DNA from: Nitrospira sp. MA-1
GTDB lineage: Bacteria; Nitrospirota; Nitrospiria; Nitrospirales; UBA8639
Length of the DNA stretch: 64,000 nt
Assembly: GCA_032139905.1 (NCBI GenBank)
Contig: JAQJDB010000007.1
Coordinates: 868,001 to 932,000 of the forward strand
Direction: 5' to 3'
Below, in pieces: positions 27,376 to 37,510 of the stretch. Below the pieces are notes generated by a model. That model saw nothing but the letters and a program-made list of their open reading frames with translations, did no database searches and had not been told where the DNA came from. Within the stretch, counting starts at the first letter, position 1; every line of letters begins with the position of its first letter. A program made the translations under genes and the position numbers.

Positions 27376-28755
27376 ATGGATGAAATTGGATCATCGTCCC
27401 GTTCAAATGGTGCAGAAATCATTCTGGATTGCATAAGTGACGGGGTGATAACGATTGACCTGCAGAAACGGGTGACCTTTTTGAACCGGGCGATGCAGAA
27501 AATGCTGGGGTACAAAGTCGATGCAGCGGGGACACTCTTAGCCTGTGATGTGCTGATCCAAAGCAATATTTGCTCGACCAAGGAATGTGTCCTAGAGCGG
27601 GCGCTTCAGGGAGAGCGGGTGTCGAATTTTGAAGCAGTGGTTCGTCGACGTGATGGCGTACATATTCCGGTGAGTATCAATACCGACTTTTTATTGGATA
27701 AGGAAGGAAAGCTGATCGGGTTAATCGAAGTCATCAGAGATATCTCGCTGTTTCGTGAGTTAAGCGCCAAGGTAGAAGAGGTCTCGCAGCTCAAGCATCG
27801 GCTGGGAGAGCAGACCAAACTGGATAATATGGTTGGTAGGTGTCCTCGTATGCAGGACATTATGGCGAAATTGCCCATCGTTGCCGCTTCGAAATCCTCG
27901 GTCCTTATCACTGGAGAAAGCGGAACGGGCAAGGAGTTAATTGCTTGTGCATTACATGCCCATAGCCCGAGAAAACATGCCCCCTTCGTAGTGGTGAATT
28001 GCTCAAGTCTATCTGAGGGAATTCTGGAGAGTGAAATATTCGGTCATGTCAAAGGGGCGTTTACCAATGCCTATTTTGATAAACCGGGCCGATTTGAAAT
28101 TGCCAATGGCGGGACGATCTTCCTTGATGAAATCGGGGAGATGAGTGTTGCCACCCAAGTGAAGTTGTTGGGCGTTCTTGAACGGGGACAGTTTGAACGA
28201 GTTGGATCCAATGACACGGTCACAGTGGATGTGAGGGTGGTGGCGGCCACGAATCGGAATCTGGAAGAAGCTGTTCAGCAAGGACGATTTCGGGAAGATT
28301 TGTATTTTCGTATACGGGTGATTCCCATGGAGCTGCCTCCACTGCGCGAGCGAACGGGAGATATTCCCCTACTCGTGAATCACCTTCTCGAAAAATTTAA
28401 CCGTGAAATGGGCAAGCATGTCATCAGTTTGTCTCCGCAATGCTTAACGGCTCTCAGTCAGTACCCCTTTCCCGGCAATATCAGGGAACTTCAAAATATG
28501 ATTGAGCATGCCTTTGTGTGCTGTGAAGAGGATACGATTCAATTTGAGCATCTTCCAGCCGACCTCCATCGGTATTGTTGGGAACATCGGGAATGGACCG
28601 ATTCCGAAACACTGGAAGCCTTGGAGCGACAAGCCATTTGCCGGGCGTTGGAAAAGTCAGGTTGGCGGTTGAAAGAAGCTTCTCAGCAGTTAGGCATTGG
28701 TCGATCGACCTTGTGGCGGAAGGTCAAACAATTTGGAATAACTCAGGTCATTTAG
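27376..28755 (+). CDS. sigma-54-dependent activator with cysteine-containing PAS domain
   Basis: About 459 residues. An N-terminal PAS domain (about 12-125) holds three cysteines in [19 protein letters not shown]+ domain follows with Walker A GESGTGKE (about 180-187), Walker [12 protein letters not shown] and [11 protein letters not shown]; the C-terminal Fis-type HTH is [20 protein letters not shown]. The sigma-54 contact loop reads GAFTNA (about 227-232) instead of GAFTGA. Start set at the ATG 27376 with GAGG upstream; a TTG at 27355 in frame would add seven residues. No promoter target is adjacent except the small zinc-ribbon gene downstream. Signal unknown; the Cys cluster suggests a redox, metal or thiol ligand. 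Confidence 0.85.
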   Translation: MDEIGSSSRSNGAEIILDCISDGVITIDLQKRVTFLNRAMQKMLGYKVDAAGTLLACDVLIQSNICSTKECVLERALQGERVSNFEAVVRRRDGVHIPVSINTDFLLDKEGKLIGLIEVIRDISLFRELSAKVEEVSQLKHRLGEQTKLDNMVGRCPRMQDIMAKLPIVAASKSSVLITGESGTGKELIACALHAHSPRKHAPFVVVNCSSLSEGILESEIFGHVKGAFTNAYFDKPGRFEIANGGTIFLDEIGEMSVATQVKLLGVLERGQFERVGSNDTVTVDVRVVAATNRNLEEAVQQGRFREDLYFRIRVIPMELPPLRERTGDIPLLVNHLLEKFNREMGKHVISLSPQCLTALSQYPFPGNIRELQNMIEHAFVCCEEDTIQFEHLPADLHRYCWEHREWTDSETLEALERQAICRALEKSGWRLKEASQQLGIGRSTLWRKVKQFGITQVI

Positions 28756-29020
28756 GAGTGTTTCATTGTGGACTTGGTTGTTACCTAGTTGTGCCATTCG
28801 TATTTAAGTGTTATATTTTCAATGTCTTATACATTGATGATTCGCACAATTTAGTTTTATTGGTTTCATTTTGAAACATCGAGGAAAGCGGGAAATATAG
28901 AAAGTCTTTATTAATTAAGTGCTTGTGGGGAATATATTACGGCATATGGATTGCTTTTCTAATTAACTCAGATACGCATTGATATTATTATTCTTTTTTC
29001 AGTGAGAAGGAGTGCTTCAA
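28756..29020. other. AT-rich intergenic region
   Basis: About 265 bp, strongly AT-rich, upstream of the zinc-ribbon gene. Ends with GAGAAGGAG, the ribosome site of that gene. No gene or recognisable regulatory element. Confidence 0.35.
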
Positions 29021-29224
29021 ATGGATTGTCCACGTTGTCAGGGAATAATGATTCAAGATAAGTTTGGTGATGTGGCTGATGAATCCGGCGCCATGTATTT
29101 TTCGGGTTGGCGGTGTATTACCTGTGGTGAAATCCTGGATCCCGTGATTTCTGAAAATCGTCGGCATCATCATGAACCCCTCATCGGGCGATCGCGTAAA
29201 AAGTTTGCCACGCAGCTAGGGTAG
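29021..29224 (+). CDS. small zinc-ribbon protein
   Basis: 67 residues starting MDCPRCQGIM, with a second knuckle CITCGEILD near residue 34, hence a CxxC...CxxC zinc ribbon, then a His/Arg-rich basic tail (RRHHHEP). ATG at 29021 is nine bases after AGAAGGAG; an in-frame GTG at 29012 is less likely. Followed by an intrinsic terminator. Similar short ribbons are frequent in Nitrospirota-like genomes; role unknown. Confidence 0.65.
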   Translation: MDCPRCQGIMIQDKFGDVADESGAMYFSGWRCITCGEILDPVISENRRHHHEPLIGRSRKKFATQLG

Positions 29225-29289
29225 GTGTTTCTGCCCTTCGTATTTCTGTTCGTACCCTCCTATTGTCATTGTGTGTCTGTTGAGAAAGG

Positions 29290-29330
29290 CCCGAAACTCT
29301 CTTCCTTGAGGGTTTCGGGTTCTCTTTGAT
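29290..29330 (+). terminator. intrinsic terminator
   Basis: CCCGAAACTCTC-TTCCTT-GAGGGTTTCGGG forms a stem of about 12 pairs with one G.T pair, followed by TTCTCTTTGATTC. It closes the zinc-ribbon transcript before mrp. Confidence 0.75.
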
Positions 29331-29422
29331 TCATGTTCTAATGTTGAGTGAGCTAAAAGATCGAAAAAAGCCTCGCACATGGGAAATTTTTATGAGTGTC
29401 TGTGAAATAAGGAGAATGTCGA

Positions 29423-30319
29423 ATGGCTGCTGAACAAAACCCGGCTGGTCCCGCGACCCCACCCAATCAACCTGAAGGAAATCCATTGCCGGGCGTGAAA
29501 CACATCATCGCGGTGAGCAGTGGCAAGGGCGGCGTGGGCAAATCCACGGTCACGGTGAATTTGGCGGTCGCGCTGAAGCAGCAGGGCTACGCGGTAGGGT
29601 TAATGGATGCGGATATTTATGGACCGAATATCCCTATGATGATCGGCGTGACGAAAGAGCCGGGGAAGGAAGGGGAGAAAATTCTGCCTGCCGAGGGGCA
29701 GGGTGTCAAAGTCATTTCCATGGGATTTTTTGTTCCGGAAGACACGCCTGTGGTGTGGCGGGGACCCATGGTCCATTCGGCAATCCAGCAATTTTTCCGT
29801 GATGTGGTATGGGGGGAACTTGATTATTTACTGATCGATTTGCCCCCTGGTACGGGAGATGTGCCGTTGACCTTGTCACAATTAGTGCCGTTGACCGGAG
29901 CCATTACTGTGACCACTCCTCAAGAAGTGGCTCTTCAGGATGTGAGAAAAGGCATGACGATGTTCAAAAAAGTTAATGTCCCGTTGCTCGGCGTGATTGA
30001 AAATATGAGTTATTTTGTGTGTGGGCATTGTCACGAACGGACAGAAATTTTTTCGACAGGAGGAGGCGAGCGCGCTGCTCAAAAATTTGAGATTCCATTT
30101 TTGGGACGGATTCCGATTGATCCGGCCATTCGGGAGGGAGGAGACAAAGGCACCCCGATTGTGAGCAATGATCCCTCGTCCCCTCAAGCTCAGGCGTTTC
30201 TTCAGATTGCAAAATCCCTTACAGCCAATATCGACAATGCGGAAAAAGGAAACGGCGATGCTGCGCCCTCCTTATCCAGTTTACTCAAAAAAATTACAGA
30301 TCCCTTGAAGAAATCTTAA
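29423..30319 (+). CDS. mrp: Mrp/NBP35-family iron-sulfur carrier ATPase
   Basis: 298 residues. P-loop with deviant Walker A IAVSSGKGGVGKSTVTVNLA (about 29-48), then GLMDADIYGPNIPMM and YLLIDLPPGTGDVPLTL. The C-terminal CGHCHE provides the CxxC that binds a shared [4Fe-4S] cluster at the dimer interface. The Pro-rich N-terminal 25 residues are a flexible extension rather than the MIP18 domain seen in some Mrp proteins. Carries Fe-S clusters to apo-proteins; the Rieske gene follows after 32 bp, a plausible client or partner. Confidence 0.92.
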   Translation: MAAEQNPAGPATPPNQPEGNPLPGVKHIIAVSSGKGGVGKSTVTVNLAVALKQQGYAVGLMDADIYGPNIPMMIGVTKEPGKEGEKILPAEGQGVKVISMGFFVPEDTPVVWRGPMVHSAIQQFFRDVVWGELDYLLIDLPPGTGDVPLTLSQLVPLTGAITVTTPQEVALQDVRKGMTMFKKVNVPLLGVIENMSYFVCGHCHERTEIFSTGGGERAAQKFEIPFLGRIPIDPAIREGGDKGTPIVSNDPSSPQAQAFLQIAKSLTANIDNAEKGNGDAAPSLSSLLKKITDPLKKS

Positions 30320-30351
30320 GTGGACAGGCTCTTTGGCATTGAGGAGGACCT

Positions 30352-30660
30352 ATGTCGGAGTTAGTGCGTATCGCGAAAATAGAGGAAGTTGAAGAGGGAA
30401 AAGGTATGGTGGTGGAGGCCGGTGAAAAATGTTTGGCCGTCTTTAAAGTGGATGGAGCCTTTCATGTCATCGATAACACGTGTCTGCATAGAGGCGGTCC
30501 TTTAGGCGAGGGCGATGTCGAAGGGGAGACGGTGACCTGTCCCTGGCATGGGTGGGAGTACAATGTGAAAACCGGCCATTGTGTTAATAATCCCTCCAGT
30601 CATGTGAGAACCTACCCGACCGTCGTCGAAAATGGAGAAGTCAAAGTAGATCTGTCCTAG
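30352..30660 (+). CDS. Rieske [2Fe-2S] ferredoxin-like protein
   Basis: 102 residues with both cluster motifs: CLHRGG (CxH) and CPWHGWEYN (CxxH), spaced as in NirD-type and dioxygenase-type Rieske ferredoxins. No signal or membrane helix, so a soluble cytosolic electron carrier. Good GAGGAGG site. Likely co-transcribed with mrp. The redox partner is unknown; nitrite reductase small subunit or oxygenase ferredoxin are alternatives. Confidence 0.88.
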   Translation: MSELVRIAKIEEVEEGKGMVVEAGEKCLAVFKVDGAFHVIDNTCLHRGGPLGEGDVEGETVTCPWHGWEYNVKTGHCVNNPSSHVRTYPTVVENGEVKVDLS

Positions 30661-31310
30661 GCGTAGAAAAGGCCAACTTATAATGGTACCGTGGCCATGA
30701 GCAGCTATCCCACATCTCAATTGGCGGGAGAGGTGCAGGTCATAAAAGGCCTCACCCGACCACATCTCCGTCATGTATCGCCTTTCCCTCATAAGTCATT
30801 AGGATTTTTTCTCATGCCTTCCTGTCTAAGTCAGATCCAATCAGACAGCTAAACCGTATGCCCGGTTTTGGGCATAGCCTCGCACTTCTTCCCCTTCCCC
30901 TTATTAAATTTGGGTTTATTAGGATTTTCCGTGGGTCACGCCCATTTTCGTGCTCTTCTTTCGATTGCCATTGGCTTGAAATTCCTCTCCTTTGTAAGAA
31001 GAGGTCGGGGAGGTAGAGTCCGTGGGTTATCGGGCGAACACCGCTGGATAAAACCAATGAAGGCTCCGCAAAGGCTACCTCCCCTCCGTCTTTGATCCTC
31101 TTCGGAACAAAACCTCACAAAGGAGGGGGACCCAGGAACGATCAACTTGAATATTTATCCATAGGAATGTCGGAATGTTTCTAAATGTTAGAGCGCATAT
31201 TTCACCTCCGGCGTCATGATTTTTGGATTACGATCAATCAGGCATAGCATCCCTTTTGGGTTCTTGATAACATTGAGGCATTATACTGGATCGGGTTCAT
31301 TCAGACCTCT
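30661..31310. other. 650-bp gene-free region with imperfect inverted repeat
   Basis: No supportable gene. Two blocks of a CTCCTTTGT..GAGG..GGGGAGGTAG type occur in opposite orientation at about 30983-31015 and 31068-31133, making an imperfect inverted repeat of the kind left by small intergenic repeat elements. The upstream importer gene starts at 31311 with no strong ribosome site. Confidence 0.4.
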
Positions 31311-33443
31311 ATGCTTGTCAAACGTCTTTTGCTGTTCATCCCGCTGACCCTGGTCATTTTTCTGGTTCAATCCTATTTTTGGGTTCCTACCTACGAAAAC
31401 CAGGCGGCCGGCAATCCCGATCGACTCGTGACCTACATTGAAGCGTCCATCGGGGATGCCAAAATTCTCAATCCTATCTTGAATGCGGATTCAGCTAGTT
31501 CCAATATTGTGAGCCACGTGTTTGAAGGGCTGCTGGATTTAGATGAAGACTTGAAGCTTCGGAGCCGATTAGCCACCGATTGGCAGATTACGGAGCGAGC
31601 CTATGTCCTGGTCAACCCGCATCACCGTTTTCCGGATGGGACTGAAGTGACAGGGGACGGGCTCTTTCAGAAGATTCATCAGGCTTGGAAGAATGGAACC
31701 ATTGAGGGGCTACAGGATAGGGTGCAATCCATTGAATTATTACCCTCGGCCCAACGATCAGAATCTATTTCACTCCTTCTGCCCGATGCGGAAGGCAAAC
31801 CCCAACTCAAAGACATTTCCGTGAGCATTGAGGTACCGGAACGAGTGGCGTTGACGCTCTCGGAGGTGGACCAGGATTTATTCACCCGTTTACAGCCGGT
31901 TCTCGGTGAGCGGTACTTTGAGCACTTTCCTTATGACGAACTGGTTCATCCTCAAGAGCTGGTTCCAAAGGAGTTGGAGGAACCCCTGCGGGCCAAATTT
32001 CCGGATATTCTTCCCGTGGGCGAACACAATCCCACGATCCTGTTTCATCTTCGTCAGGACGTGAAATTCCATGATGGGCATGTGTTTGATGCGGGAGATG
32101 TGAAGTTTACGTATGAAGCCATCATGAATCCCAAAAATTTGTCACCCCGGACTCCGGACTTTGAGCCGATTAAAACGGTGGAAGTCGTGGATCCCTATAC
32201 GGTCAGAATTATTTACAAGCGCCTCTATTCCCCTGCCATCAATGCGTGGATGATGGGGATTCTTCCCGAGCATCTTCTCAATGCTGAAGCCTTAAACAGG
32301 GAGAAACAGGAGCGAGGATTGTCGGAGGAGGCGCAAAAGGCTTTCGGGATTCGAGAGAGTCAGTTTAATCGGCAACCTATCGGCAGCGGAAGCTTTCAGT
32401 TTGTCGAATGGCAGGGAGATGAATTTATTCATCTTCGACGGTATGAGGACTATTGGGAGGGACCCGCACAATATCAGGATTATTATATGCGCATTATTCC
32501 TGAACTGTTCACCCAGGAAGTGGAATTCCGGACGGGTGCGATAGATTTTTATGGCGCGCAGCCCCATCAGGTCGACCGTTATAAAAACGATCCGACCTAT
32601 CAATGGTTTAGCAGTCTGGGATTTGCCTACAACTATATCGGCTACAACAACCGAAAACCCTTATTTGCCGATCCGATGATCAGGACAGCCTTGGGAATGG
32701 CGATTAATGTTGATGAGATCATCACCTATCTTGTGTATGGAGAAGGTGAACGGACGACCGGACCCTATCCCCGAAATACCGAATGGTATGATCAGTCCAT
32801 TCAACCGCTTCCTTACGATCCACAAGGAGCACGTGCGATTTTTGAAAAGGCCGGATGGATCATGAATCGGGATGGCTGGCTCGAAAAGGATGGAAAAATT
32901 TTTGAGTTTACATTGATTACGAATAATGGAAATCCCATCAGAAAAAATTTGATGACCATTGCGCAAAATGCCTGGAAAAAAATCGGCGTCAAAGTGAACA
33001 CGCAGGTCTTCGAATGGGCCGTGTTTTTGAACGATTTTGTGAATACTGGAGACTTTGATGCGGTCGTTCTAGGCTGGAGCATGACCATTGACCCCGATCT
33101 CTATCAGATTTGGCATTCCAGCCAGGCAGGGCCACAACAATTGAATTTTGTAGGGTACAAGAACCCACGAGCTGACGAACTCATTGTCCGAATCCGCCAG
33201 GAATACAATAGAGATCGACAAGAGGAATTGACGCATGAGCTACATCGGTTGATTCATAAGGATCAGCCCTATACCTTCCTCTACGCGCCCTTAAGCACCA
33301 GGGTGTTGGATAAGAAAATTGTGCTGGTCGAGGAAGGGCCGGATGGGAAAGAACAGTTCAAGAAAATTTATCCCACCAAAAGCGGGGACATCACGTTTTA
33401 TTTCAAAAAATGGCGAAAATTGGAGTTGACGCCGGACTTTTAA
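31311..33443 (+). CDS. extended family 5 extracellular solute-binding protein
   Basis: 710 residues, an SBP_bac_5 (Dpp/Opp/Nik-type) binding protein anchored by an N-terminal hydrophobic segment (LLLFIPLTLVIFLVQSYFWV). Typical parts: EASIGDAKILNPIL, VSHVFEGLLDLDE, VKFHDGHVFDAGDVKFTYEAI, QPIGSGSFQFVEW, FNYIGYNN-like repeat YNYIGYNNRKPLFADPMIR, and FDAVVLGWSMTIDPD. It is about 170 residues longer than usual because of an insertion at about 95-235 that contains a degenerate second copy of the FxDGxxVTxxDxxF motif (HHRFPDGTEVTGDGLFQKIH). First gene of a five-gene importer operon. Ligand probably a peptide; not certain. Confidence 0.88.
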   Translation: MLVKRLLLFIPLTLVIFLVQSYFWVPTYENQAAGNPDRLVTYIEASIGDAKILNPILNADSASSNIVSHVFEGLLDLDEDLKLRSRLATDWQITERAYVLVNPHHRFPDGTEVTGDGLFQKIHQAWKNGTIEGLQDRVQSIELLPSAQRSESISLLLPDAEGKPQLKDISVSIEVPERVALTLSEVDQDLFTRLQPVLGERYFEHFPYDELVHPQELVPKELEEPLRAKFPDILPVGEHNPTILFHLRQDVKFHDGHVFDAGDVKFTYEAIMNPKNLSPRTPDFEPIKTVEVVDPYTVRIIYKRLYSPAINAWMMGILPEHLLNAEALNREKQERGLSEEAQKAFGIRESQFNRQPIGSGSFQFVEWQGDEFIHLRRYEDYWEGPAQYQDYYMRIIPELFTQEVEFRTGAIDFYGAQPHQVDRYKNDPTYQWFSSLGFAYNYIGYNNRKPLFADPMIRTALGMAINVDEIITYLVYGEGERTTGPYPRNTEWYDQSIQPLPYDPQGARAIFEKAGWIMNRDGWLEKDGKIFEFTLITNNGNPIRKNLMTIAQNAWKKIGVKVNTQVFEWAVFLNDFVNTGDFDAVVLGWSMTIDPDLYQIWHSSQAGPQQLNFVGYKNPRADELIVRIRQEYNRDRQEELTHELHRLIHKDQPYTFLYAPLSTRVLDKKIVLVEEGPDGKEQFKKIYPTKSGDITFYFKKWRKLELTPDF

Positions 33444-33480
33444 GTCATACGATAGGCTCTCAGGTTACAACAGATCTACC

Positions 33481-34443
33481 ATGTGGAATTTTATTGTTCG
33501 CAATGTGACGCAACGGCTGATTCTGCTGGTCATTGTGTCTTTTTTGGCCCATTCCTTTATTCATCTGGCTCCAGGGGAACCCAGTGAAGTGGATCCGATG
33601 AATCCCCGGATGAAACCGGAAGATATCGCCAAAATTCGCGCGGCCTTCCACTTAGATGATCCGCTCTATGTGCAATATGCGTATTGGATAAGGGACTTGG
33701 CTTCCGGGGAACTCAAGTCTTTCAAGGATAGCCAGCCGGTCCTTCCTAAAATTTGGGATCGATTTCTGAATTCTTTGCCCTTATTTATTCTAGCCACGAT
33801 TCTGGTGTGGACGTGGGCTTTTCCTGCCGGGATTTATGGGGCGGTATTTCGAGGCGGGCTGTATGACCGGCTGACCGTATTTTCGTCGTATGCGCTCATT
33901 TCGGTTCCCGGGTTTTTCCTGTCATTTTTAGCCATTTTGTGGGTGGTGGGATGGTTGGGGGTTCCGGTGATCAGCATCAAGACTTTCGGAATGGAGCATG
34001 CCCAGCCCGCCTATCAGATGATGGATCGTATCTGGCATTTGGTCATTCCATCCGTCATGACGGCAATCGGGGGGATCGCGGTGCTGTCTCGCTATGTTCG
34101 CTCTCAGATGTTAGAGGTGTTGAGCCAGGATTATGTCCGGACCGCCAGGGCGAAAGGTCTTCAGGAGGATACCGTGATTTATGGCCATGCGTTGGGGAAT
34201 GCGCTACTGCCGTTTGTGACCATGTTCGGTCTTCTGCTCCCCGGGTTGATTGGCGGGTCCGTGATCTTTGAGCAGATTTTTGCCTGGCCGGGGTTGGGAC
34301 GGCTAGCCTATGAAGCCATTCTTTCAAGAGATTTTCCGATCATCATGACACTCAACTTTATCGCCGCAGTTCTGACCTTATTGGGCACCTTGATTTCGGA
34401 TATTCTGTATGCGGTGGTGGATCCGAGAATCCGCCTGCATTAA
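33481..34443 (+). CDS. ABC peptide transporter permease (DppB-like)
   Basis: 320-residue inner-membrane permease with six hydrophobic segments. The N-terminal FLAHSFIHLAPGEPSEVD matches the DppB-type start. The cytoplasmic EAA loop is VRTARAKGLQEDTVIYGHALGNAL. It pairs with the next permease to form the channel. The gene is 37 bp behind the binding-protein gene. Confidence 0.92.
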   Translation: MWNFIVRNVTQRLILLVIVSFLAHSFIHLAPGEPSEVDPMNPRMKPEDIAKIRAAFHLDDPLYVQYAYWIRDLASGELKSFKDSQPVLPKIWDRFLNSLPLFILATILVWTWAFPAGIYGAVFRGGLYDRLTVFSSYALISVPGFFLSFLAILWVVGWLGVPVISIKTFGMEHAQPAYQMMDRIWHLVIPSVMTAIGGIAVLSRYVRSQMLEVLSQDYVRTARAKGLQEDTVIYGHALGNALLPFVTMFGLLLPGLIGGSVIFEQIFAWPGLGRLAYEAILSRDFPIIMTLNFIAAVLTLLGTLISDILYAVVDPRIRLH

Positions 34444-34471
34444 TCACGAGAACCAGAGTAACGATCCCTTC

Positions 34472-35464
34472 ATGAATCACTCAAAGACCGGCGCTTCACT
34501 TAAATCCAAGGTGGCCTCCCTTGATGCGGAAGGCCTGGCTCCACAGGAAACGCCATGGGAAGAATTCCTCCGCGTATTTACCAAAGACTACCAGGCTCTC
34601 TTCGGTTTTTGGGTCCTCGTGCTTCTCTTGCTGATGGCATTGACCGGGAAAGTCCTGACGGAATGGTGGGTTGTATTCGATCCGGAAGCGGTACGACTGA
34701 CAGATAAATTTCTTCCCCCGCTGTCTGTGCCTTCTCCAGATAGTGTTCCGGAAGATCGGCCGTTTGGCGGGGTCTATCTCATGGGCACGGACGAATTGGG
34801 GCGTGACGTATTCGCCCGGATGTTTCAGGGCTCGTTTGTATCGCTGTCTATCGGGTTTGTGGCAGTCGGAATTTCCTTGGGGATTGGCATCTTGTTGGGC
34901 GGGCTTTCCGGTTTTTACGGGCACGTGAAGTTGTGGTTTATTACCGTCGATACGCTGATCATGCGATTCACCGATGCCATGATGTGTTTCCCGACATTTT
35001 TCCTCATACTGACTGCCGTGGCTCTCCTCCCGCCCAGCATCTACACCATCATGATCATTATTGGGTTGTTTAGTTGGATGGGGACGGCCCGATTTGTCCG
35101 GGCGGAGTTTTTGTCCATCCGTGAGCAGGACTATGTGACCGCAGCTAAAGCATTAGGGATACCCGAGGGGCGGATTATTTTCCGGCATATGGTGCCCAAT
35201 GCTCTGGCGCCGGTGTTTGTGTCAGCCACAATCGGCGTCGCCTCGGCAATTTTAACAGAGTCGGGTTTAAGCTTTCTGGGTTTTGGAGTACCTCCGCCCT
35301 ATGCCACATGGGGCAATATCCTGTCGGATGGCAAAGGGTTTGTGTTCGATGCGCCCTGGTTATTCTTTATTCCCGGCCTGGCGATTTTTTTGGTGGTGCT
35401 GGCCTTTAATCTTGTTGGAGAAGGCCTGCGTGAGGCCTTAAATCCGAAATTGCGAAGCCGGTAA
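34472..35464 (+). CDS. ABC peptide transporter permease (DppC-like)
   Basis: About 330 residues. A cytosolic N-terminal extension precedes the first helix (FGFWVLVLLLLMALTG); then GTDELGRDVFARMFQGSFVSL, the DppC signature, and EAA loop YVTAAKALGIPEGRIIFRHM. Start chosen at 34472 (MNHSKTG), 28 bp after the previous stop; the frame stays open upstream into the previous gene. Confidence 0.9.
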   Translation: MNHSKTGASLKSKVASLDAEGLAPQETPWEEFLRVFTKDYQALFGFWVLVLLLLMALTGKVLTEWWVVFDPEAVRLTDKFLPPLSVPSPDSVPEDRPFGGVYLMGTDELGRDVFARMFQGSFVSLSIGFVAVGISLGIGILLGGLSGFYGHVKLWFITVDTLIMRFTDAMMCFPTFFLILTAVALLPPSIYTIMIIIGLFSWMGTARFVRAEFLSIREQDYVTAAKALGIPEGRIIFRHMVPNALAPVFVSATIGVASAILTESGLSFLGFGVPPPYATWGNILSDGKGFVFDAPWLFFIPGLAIFLVVLAFNLVGEGLREALNPKLRSR

Positions 35465-36451
35465 ATGGAATCCAGCGTACATCCACTCTTACAGGTGTCC
35501 AACCTTCGGACCTCGTTTTTCACGGATAAAGGTGAAATCAAAGCCGTTGACGATGTGAGCTTTTCCATTCGAGGGGGGCAAACGCTGGCCTTGGTGGGAG
35601 AATCCGGCTGTGGGAAGTCCGTGGCAGCCCTGTCGATCATGCGTCTGATCTCTGCTCCTGGTCGTGTGATTGGTGGCACGATTCATTTCAAAGGGCAGAA
35701 TCTGCTGGATCTTCCTGAAAAGGACATGCGCCGGATTCGTGGAAAATCCATTGGCATGGTGTTTCAAGAGCCCATGACCTCGCTGAATCCAGTCATGTCG
35801 ATCGGCGATCAGATCGGTGAAGTCCTGAACATTCACACGAACCTAACGGATCGCGATATTCGAAAAGAAGTGATCAGCTTGCTGGAGAAAGTGCGTATTT
35901 CGGCCCCTGAAAGCCGTATCGATCAATACCCCCATGAAATGTCCGGCGGGATGAAGCAGCGGGTGATGATCGCCATGGCCCTGGCCTGTAAACCTGATCT
36001 GTTGATTGCCGACGAACCGACCACGGCCTTGGATGTGACCATACAAGCGCAAATTCTGGATCTGCTGTCGGCTCTTCAGAAGGATTTGGGTATGGCTATT
36101 TTGCTGATCACACATAACTTGGGCGTGGTCGCGCAATTTGCCCAGGATGTCATTGTCATGTATGCGAGCAAAATTGCCGAACGGGCAACCGTGAAAGAAT
36201 TATTCCGCAATCCCAGCCATCCCTACACGAGCGCGCTCTTAAAATCGCTGCCGCGACCGGGTGAACGTCAGGCCAGATTAGAAGCCATTCCGGGAACCGT
36301 GCCGTCTCCCTTACAGTATCCGCCCGGTTGCCATTTTTCTTCCCGTTGTCCGGAAGTGATGGAGCATTGCCCTCTTCAGCCTCCGCCAACGGTGCAAGTG
36401 GGGGAGTCGCATGAAACCGTGTGTTGGTTATATGAAAAAAAAGAAAAATGA
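35465..36451 (+). CDS. ABC peptide transporter ATP-binding protein (DppD-like)
   Basis: 328-residue ATPase. Walker [10 protein letters not shown]-loop [10 protein letters not shown], signature [15 protein letters not shown], Walker [17 protein letters not shown], and the C-terminal oligopeptide-transporter extension with cysteines in [17 protein letters not shown] and VCW, which in relatives coordinate a cluster. Start codon directly follows the upstream stop. Confidence 0.94.
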   Translation: MESSVHPLLQVSNLRTSFFTDKGEIKAVDDVSFSIRGGQTLALVGESGCGKSVAALSIMRLISAPGRVIGGTIHFKGQNLLDLPEKDMRRIRGKSIGMVFQEPMTSLNPVMSIGDQIGEVLNIHTNLTDRDIRKEVISLLEKVRISAPESRIDQYPHEMSGGMKQRVMIAMALACKPDLLIADEPTTALDVTIQAQILDLLSALQKDLGMAILLITHNLGVVAQFAQDVIVMYASKIAERATVKELFRNPSHPYTSALLKSLPRPGERQARLEAIPGTVPSPLQYPPGCHFSSRCPEVMEHCPLQPPPTVQVGESHETVCWLYEKKEK

Positions 36452-36523
36452 TGGAAACGAACTGCATGACCATTTCTGTTATAAGAAAATTCTACATCCA
36501 AATTTAAGAATTCGTCGTTACTG

Positions 36524-37510
36524 ATGACTGATTCCACGAAATCCTTACTCCAAGTCACAGGGTTGAAAAAATATTTCCCCGTCCGAAGCGGACTCTTTTC
36601 CCGTGTGTCGGCATGGGTTCAGGCGGTCGACGATGTTACGTTCCACCTGAACCAGGGGGAAACGTTAGGCCTGGTTGGAGAGTCAGGTTGTGGGAAGACC
36701 ACGGTGGGACGAAGTATACTCCGGCTCATGGAGCCGACGGCGGGATCGGTAACCTTCGAGGGAAGGGATGTGTTGGCGCTCTCTTCGAAGGAGTTACGGC
36801 AGACACGTCGCCGGATGCAAATCATTTTTCAGGACCCGTATAGCTCACTCAATCCCCGCATGACTATCGGGGCCATTGTGGCGGAGCCGCTCAAGATTCA
36901 TGAGATTGCCAAAGGCCAGGAACTGCAGGATCAAGTGAATCAGTTGTTTATTCGTGTGGGTTTGAGGCCGGAGCATCAATCACGGTATCCGCATGAATTC
37001 TCAGGCGGCCAACGCCAGCGGGTAGGCATTGCGCGTGCCCTGGCGCTCAATCCAAAATTCATCGTCTGTGATGAAGCGGTGTCAGCCCTGGACGTGTCCA
37101 TTCAAGCGCAAATCCTGAATCTGCTTCGTGACCTCCAGCAGGAATTTGACCTCTCCTATTTGTTCATCACGCATGATCTCAATGTGGTGCAATACCTTGC
37201 CGACCGGATCGCGGTCATGTATGTAGGCAAGTTCGCGGAAGTCGCTCCTGCTGAGGATCTCTTTGCGACCCCCAAGCACCCCTACACGCAGGCATTGCTC
37301 TCTGCCAATCCGGTTCCCGATCCAACAGCCCCACCCAAACGCATTATCCTTCCCGGCGATGTCCCCTCGCCCTTAAATCCTCCCGCCGGATGCCGGTTCC
37401 ATCCCCGCTGTCCAGAAGTGATGGATATCTGCAAAACAGTAGAGCCAAAATTGACGCAAATCGGTCCTCCCGAAAAAGGCCACCAGGTCTGGTGCCACTT
37501 GTATCCCTAG
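36524..37510 (+). CDS. ABC peptide transporter ATP-binding protein (DppF-like)
   Basis: 328-residue second ATPase of the importer. Walker [10 protein letters not shown]-loop [14 protein letters not shown], signature [15 protein letters not shown], Walker [17 protein letters not shown], and C-terminal [18 protein letters not shown]. Separated from DppD by 72 bp; the operon ends here. Confidence 0.94.
   Translation: MTDSTKSLLQVTGLKKYFPVRSGLFSRVSAWVQAVDDVTFHLNQGETLGLVGESGCGKTTVGRSILRLMEPTAGSVTFEGRDVLALSSKELRQTRRRMQIIFQDPYSSLNPRMTIGAIVAEPLKIHEIAKGQELQDQVNQLFIRVGLRPEHQSRYPHEFSGGQRQRVGIARALALNPKFIVCDEAVSALDVSIQAQILNLLRDLQQEFDLSYLFITHDLNVVQYLADRIAVMYVGKFAEVAPAEDLFATPKHPYTQALLSANPVPDPTAPPKRIILPGDVPSPLNPPAGCRFHPRCPEVMDICKTVEPKLTQIGPPEKGHQVWCHLYP

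Noticed and set aside
30812-31145. Overlapping frames on both strands between the Rieske and binding-protein genes
   Set aside because: They read through imperfect inverted repeats; Arg-rich chance peptides.
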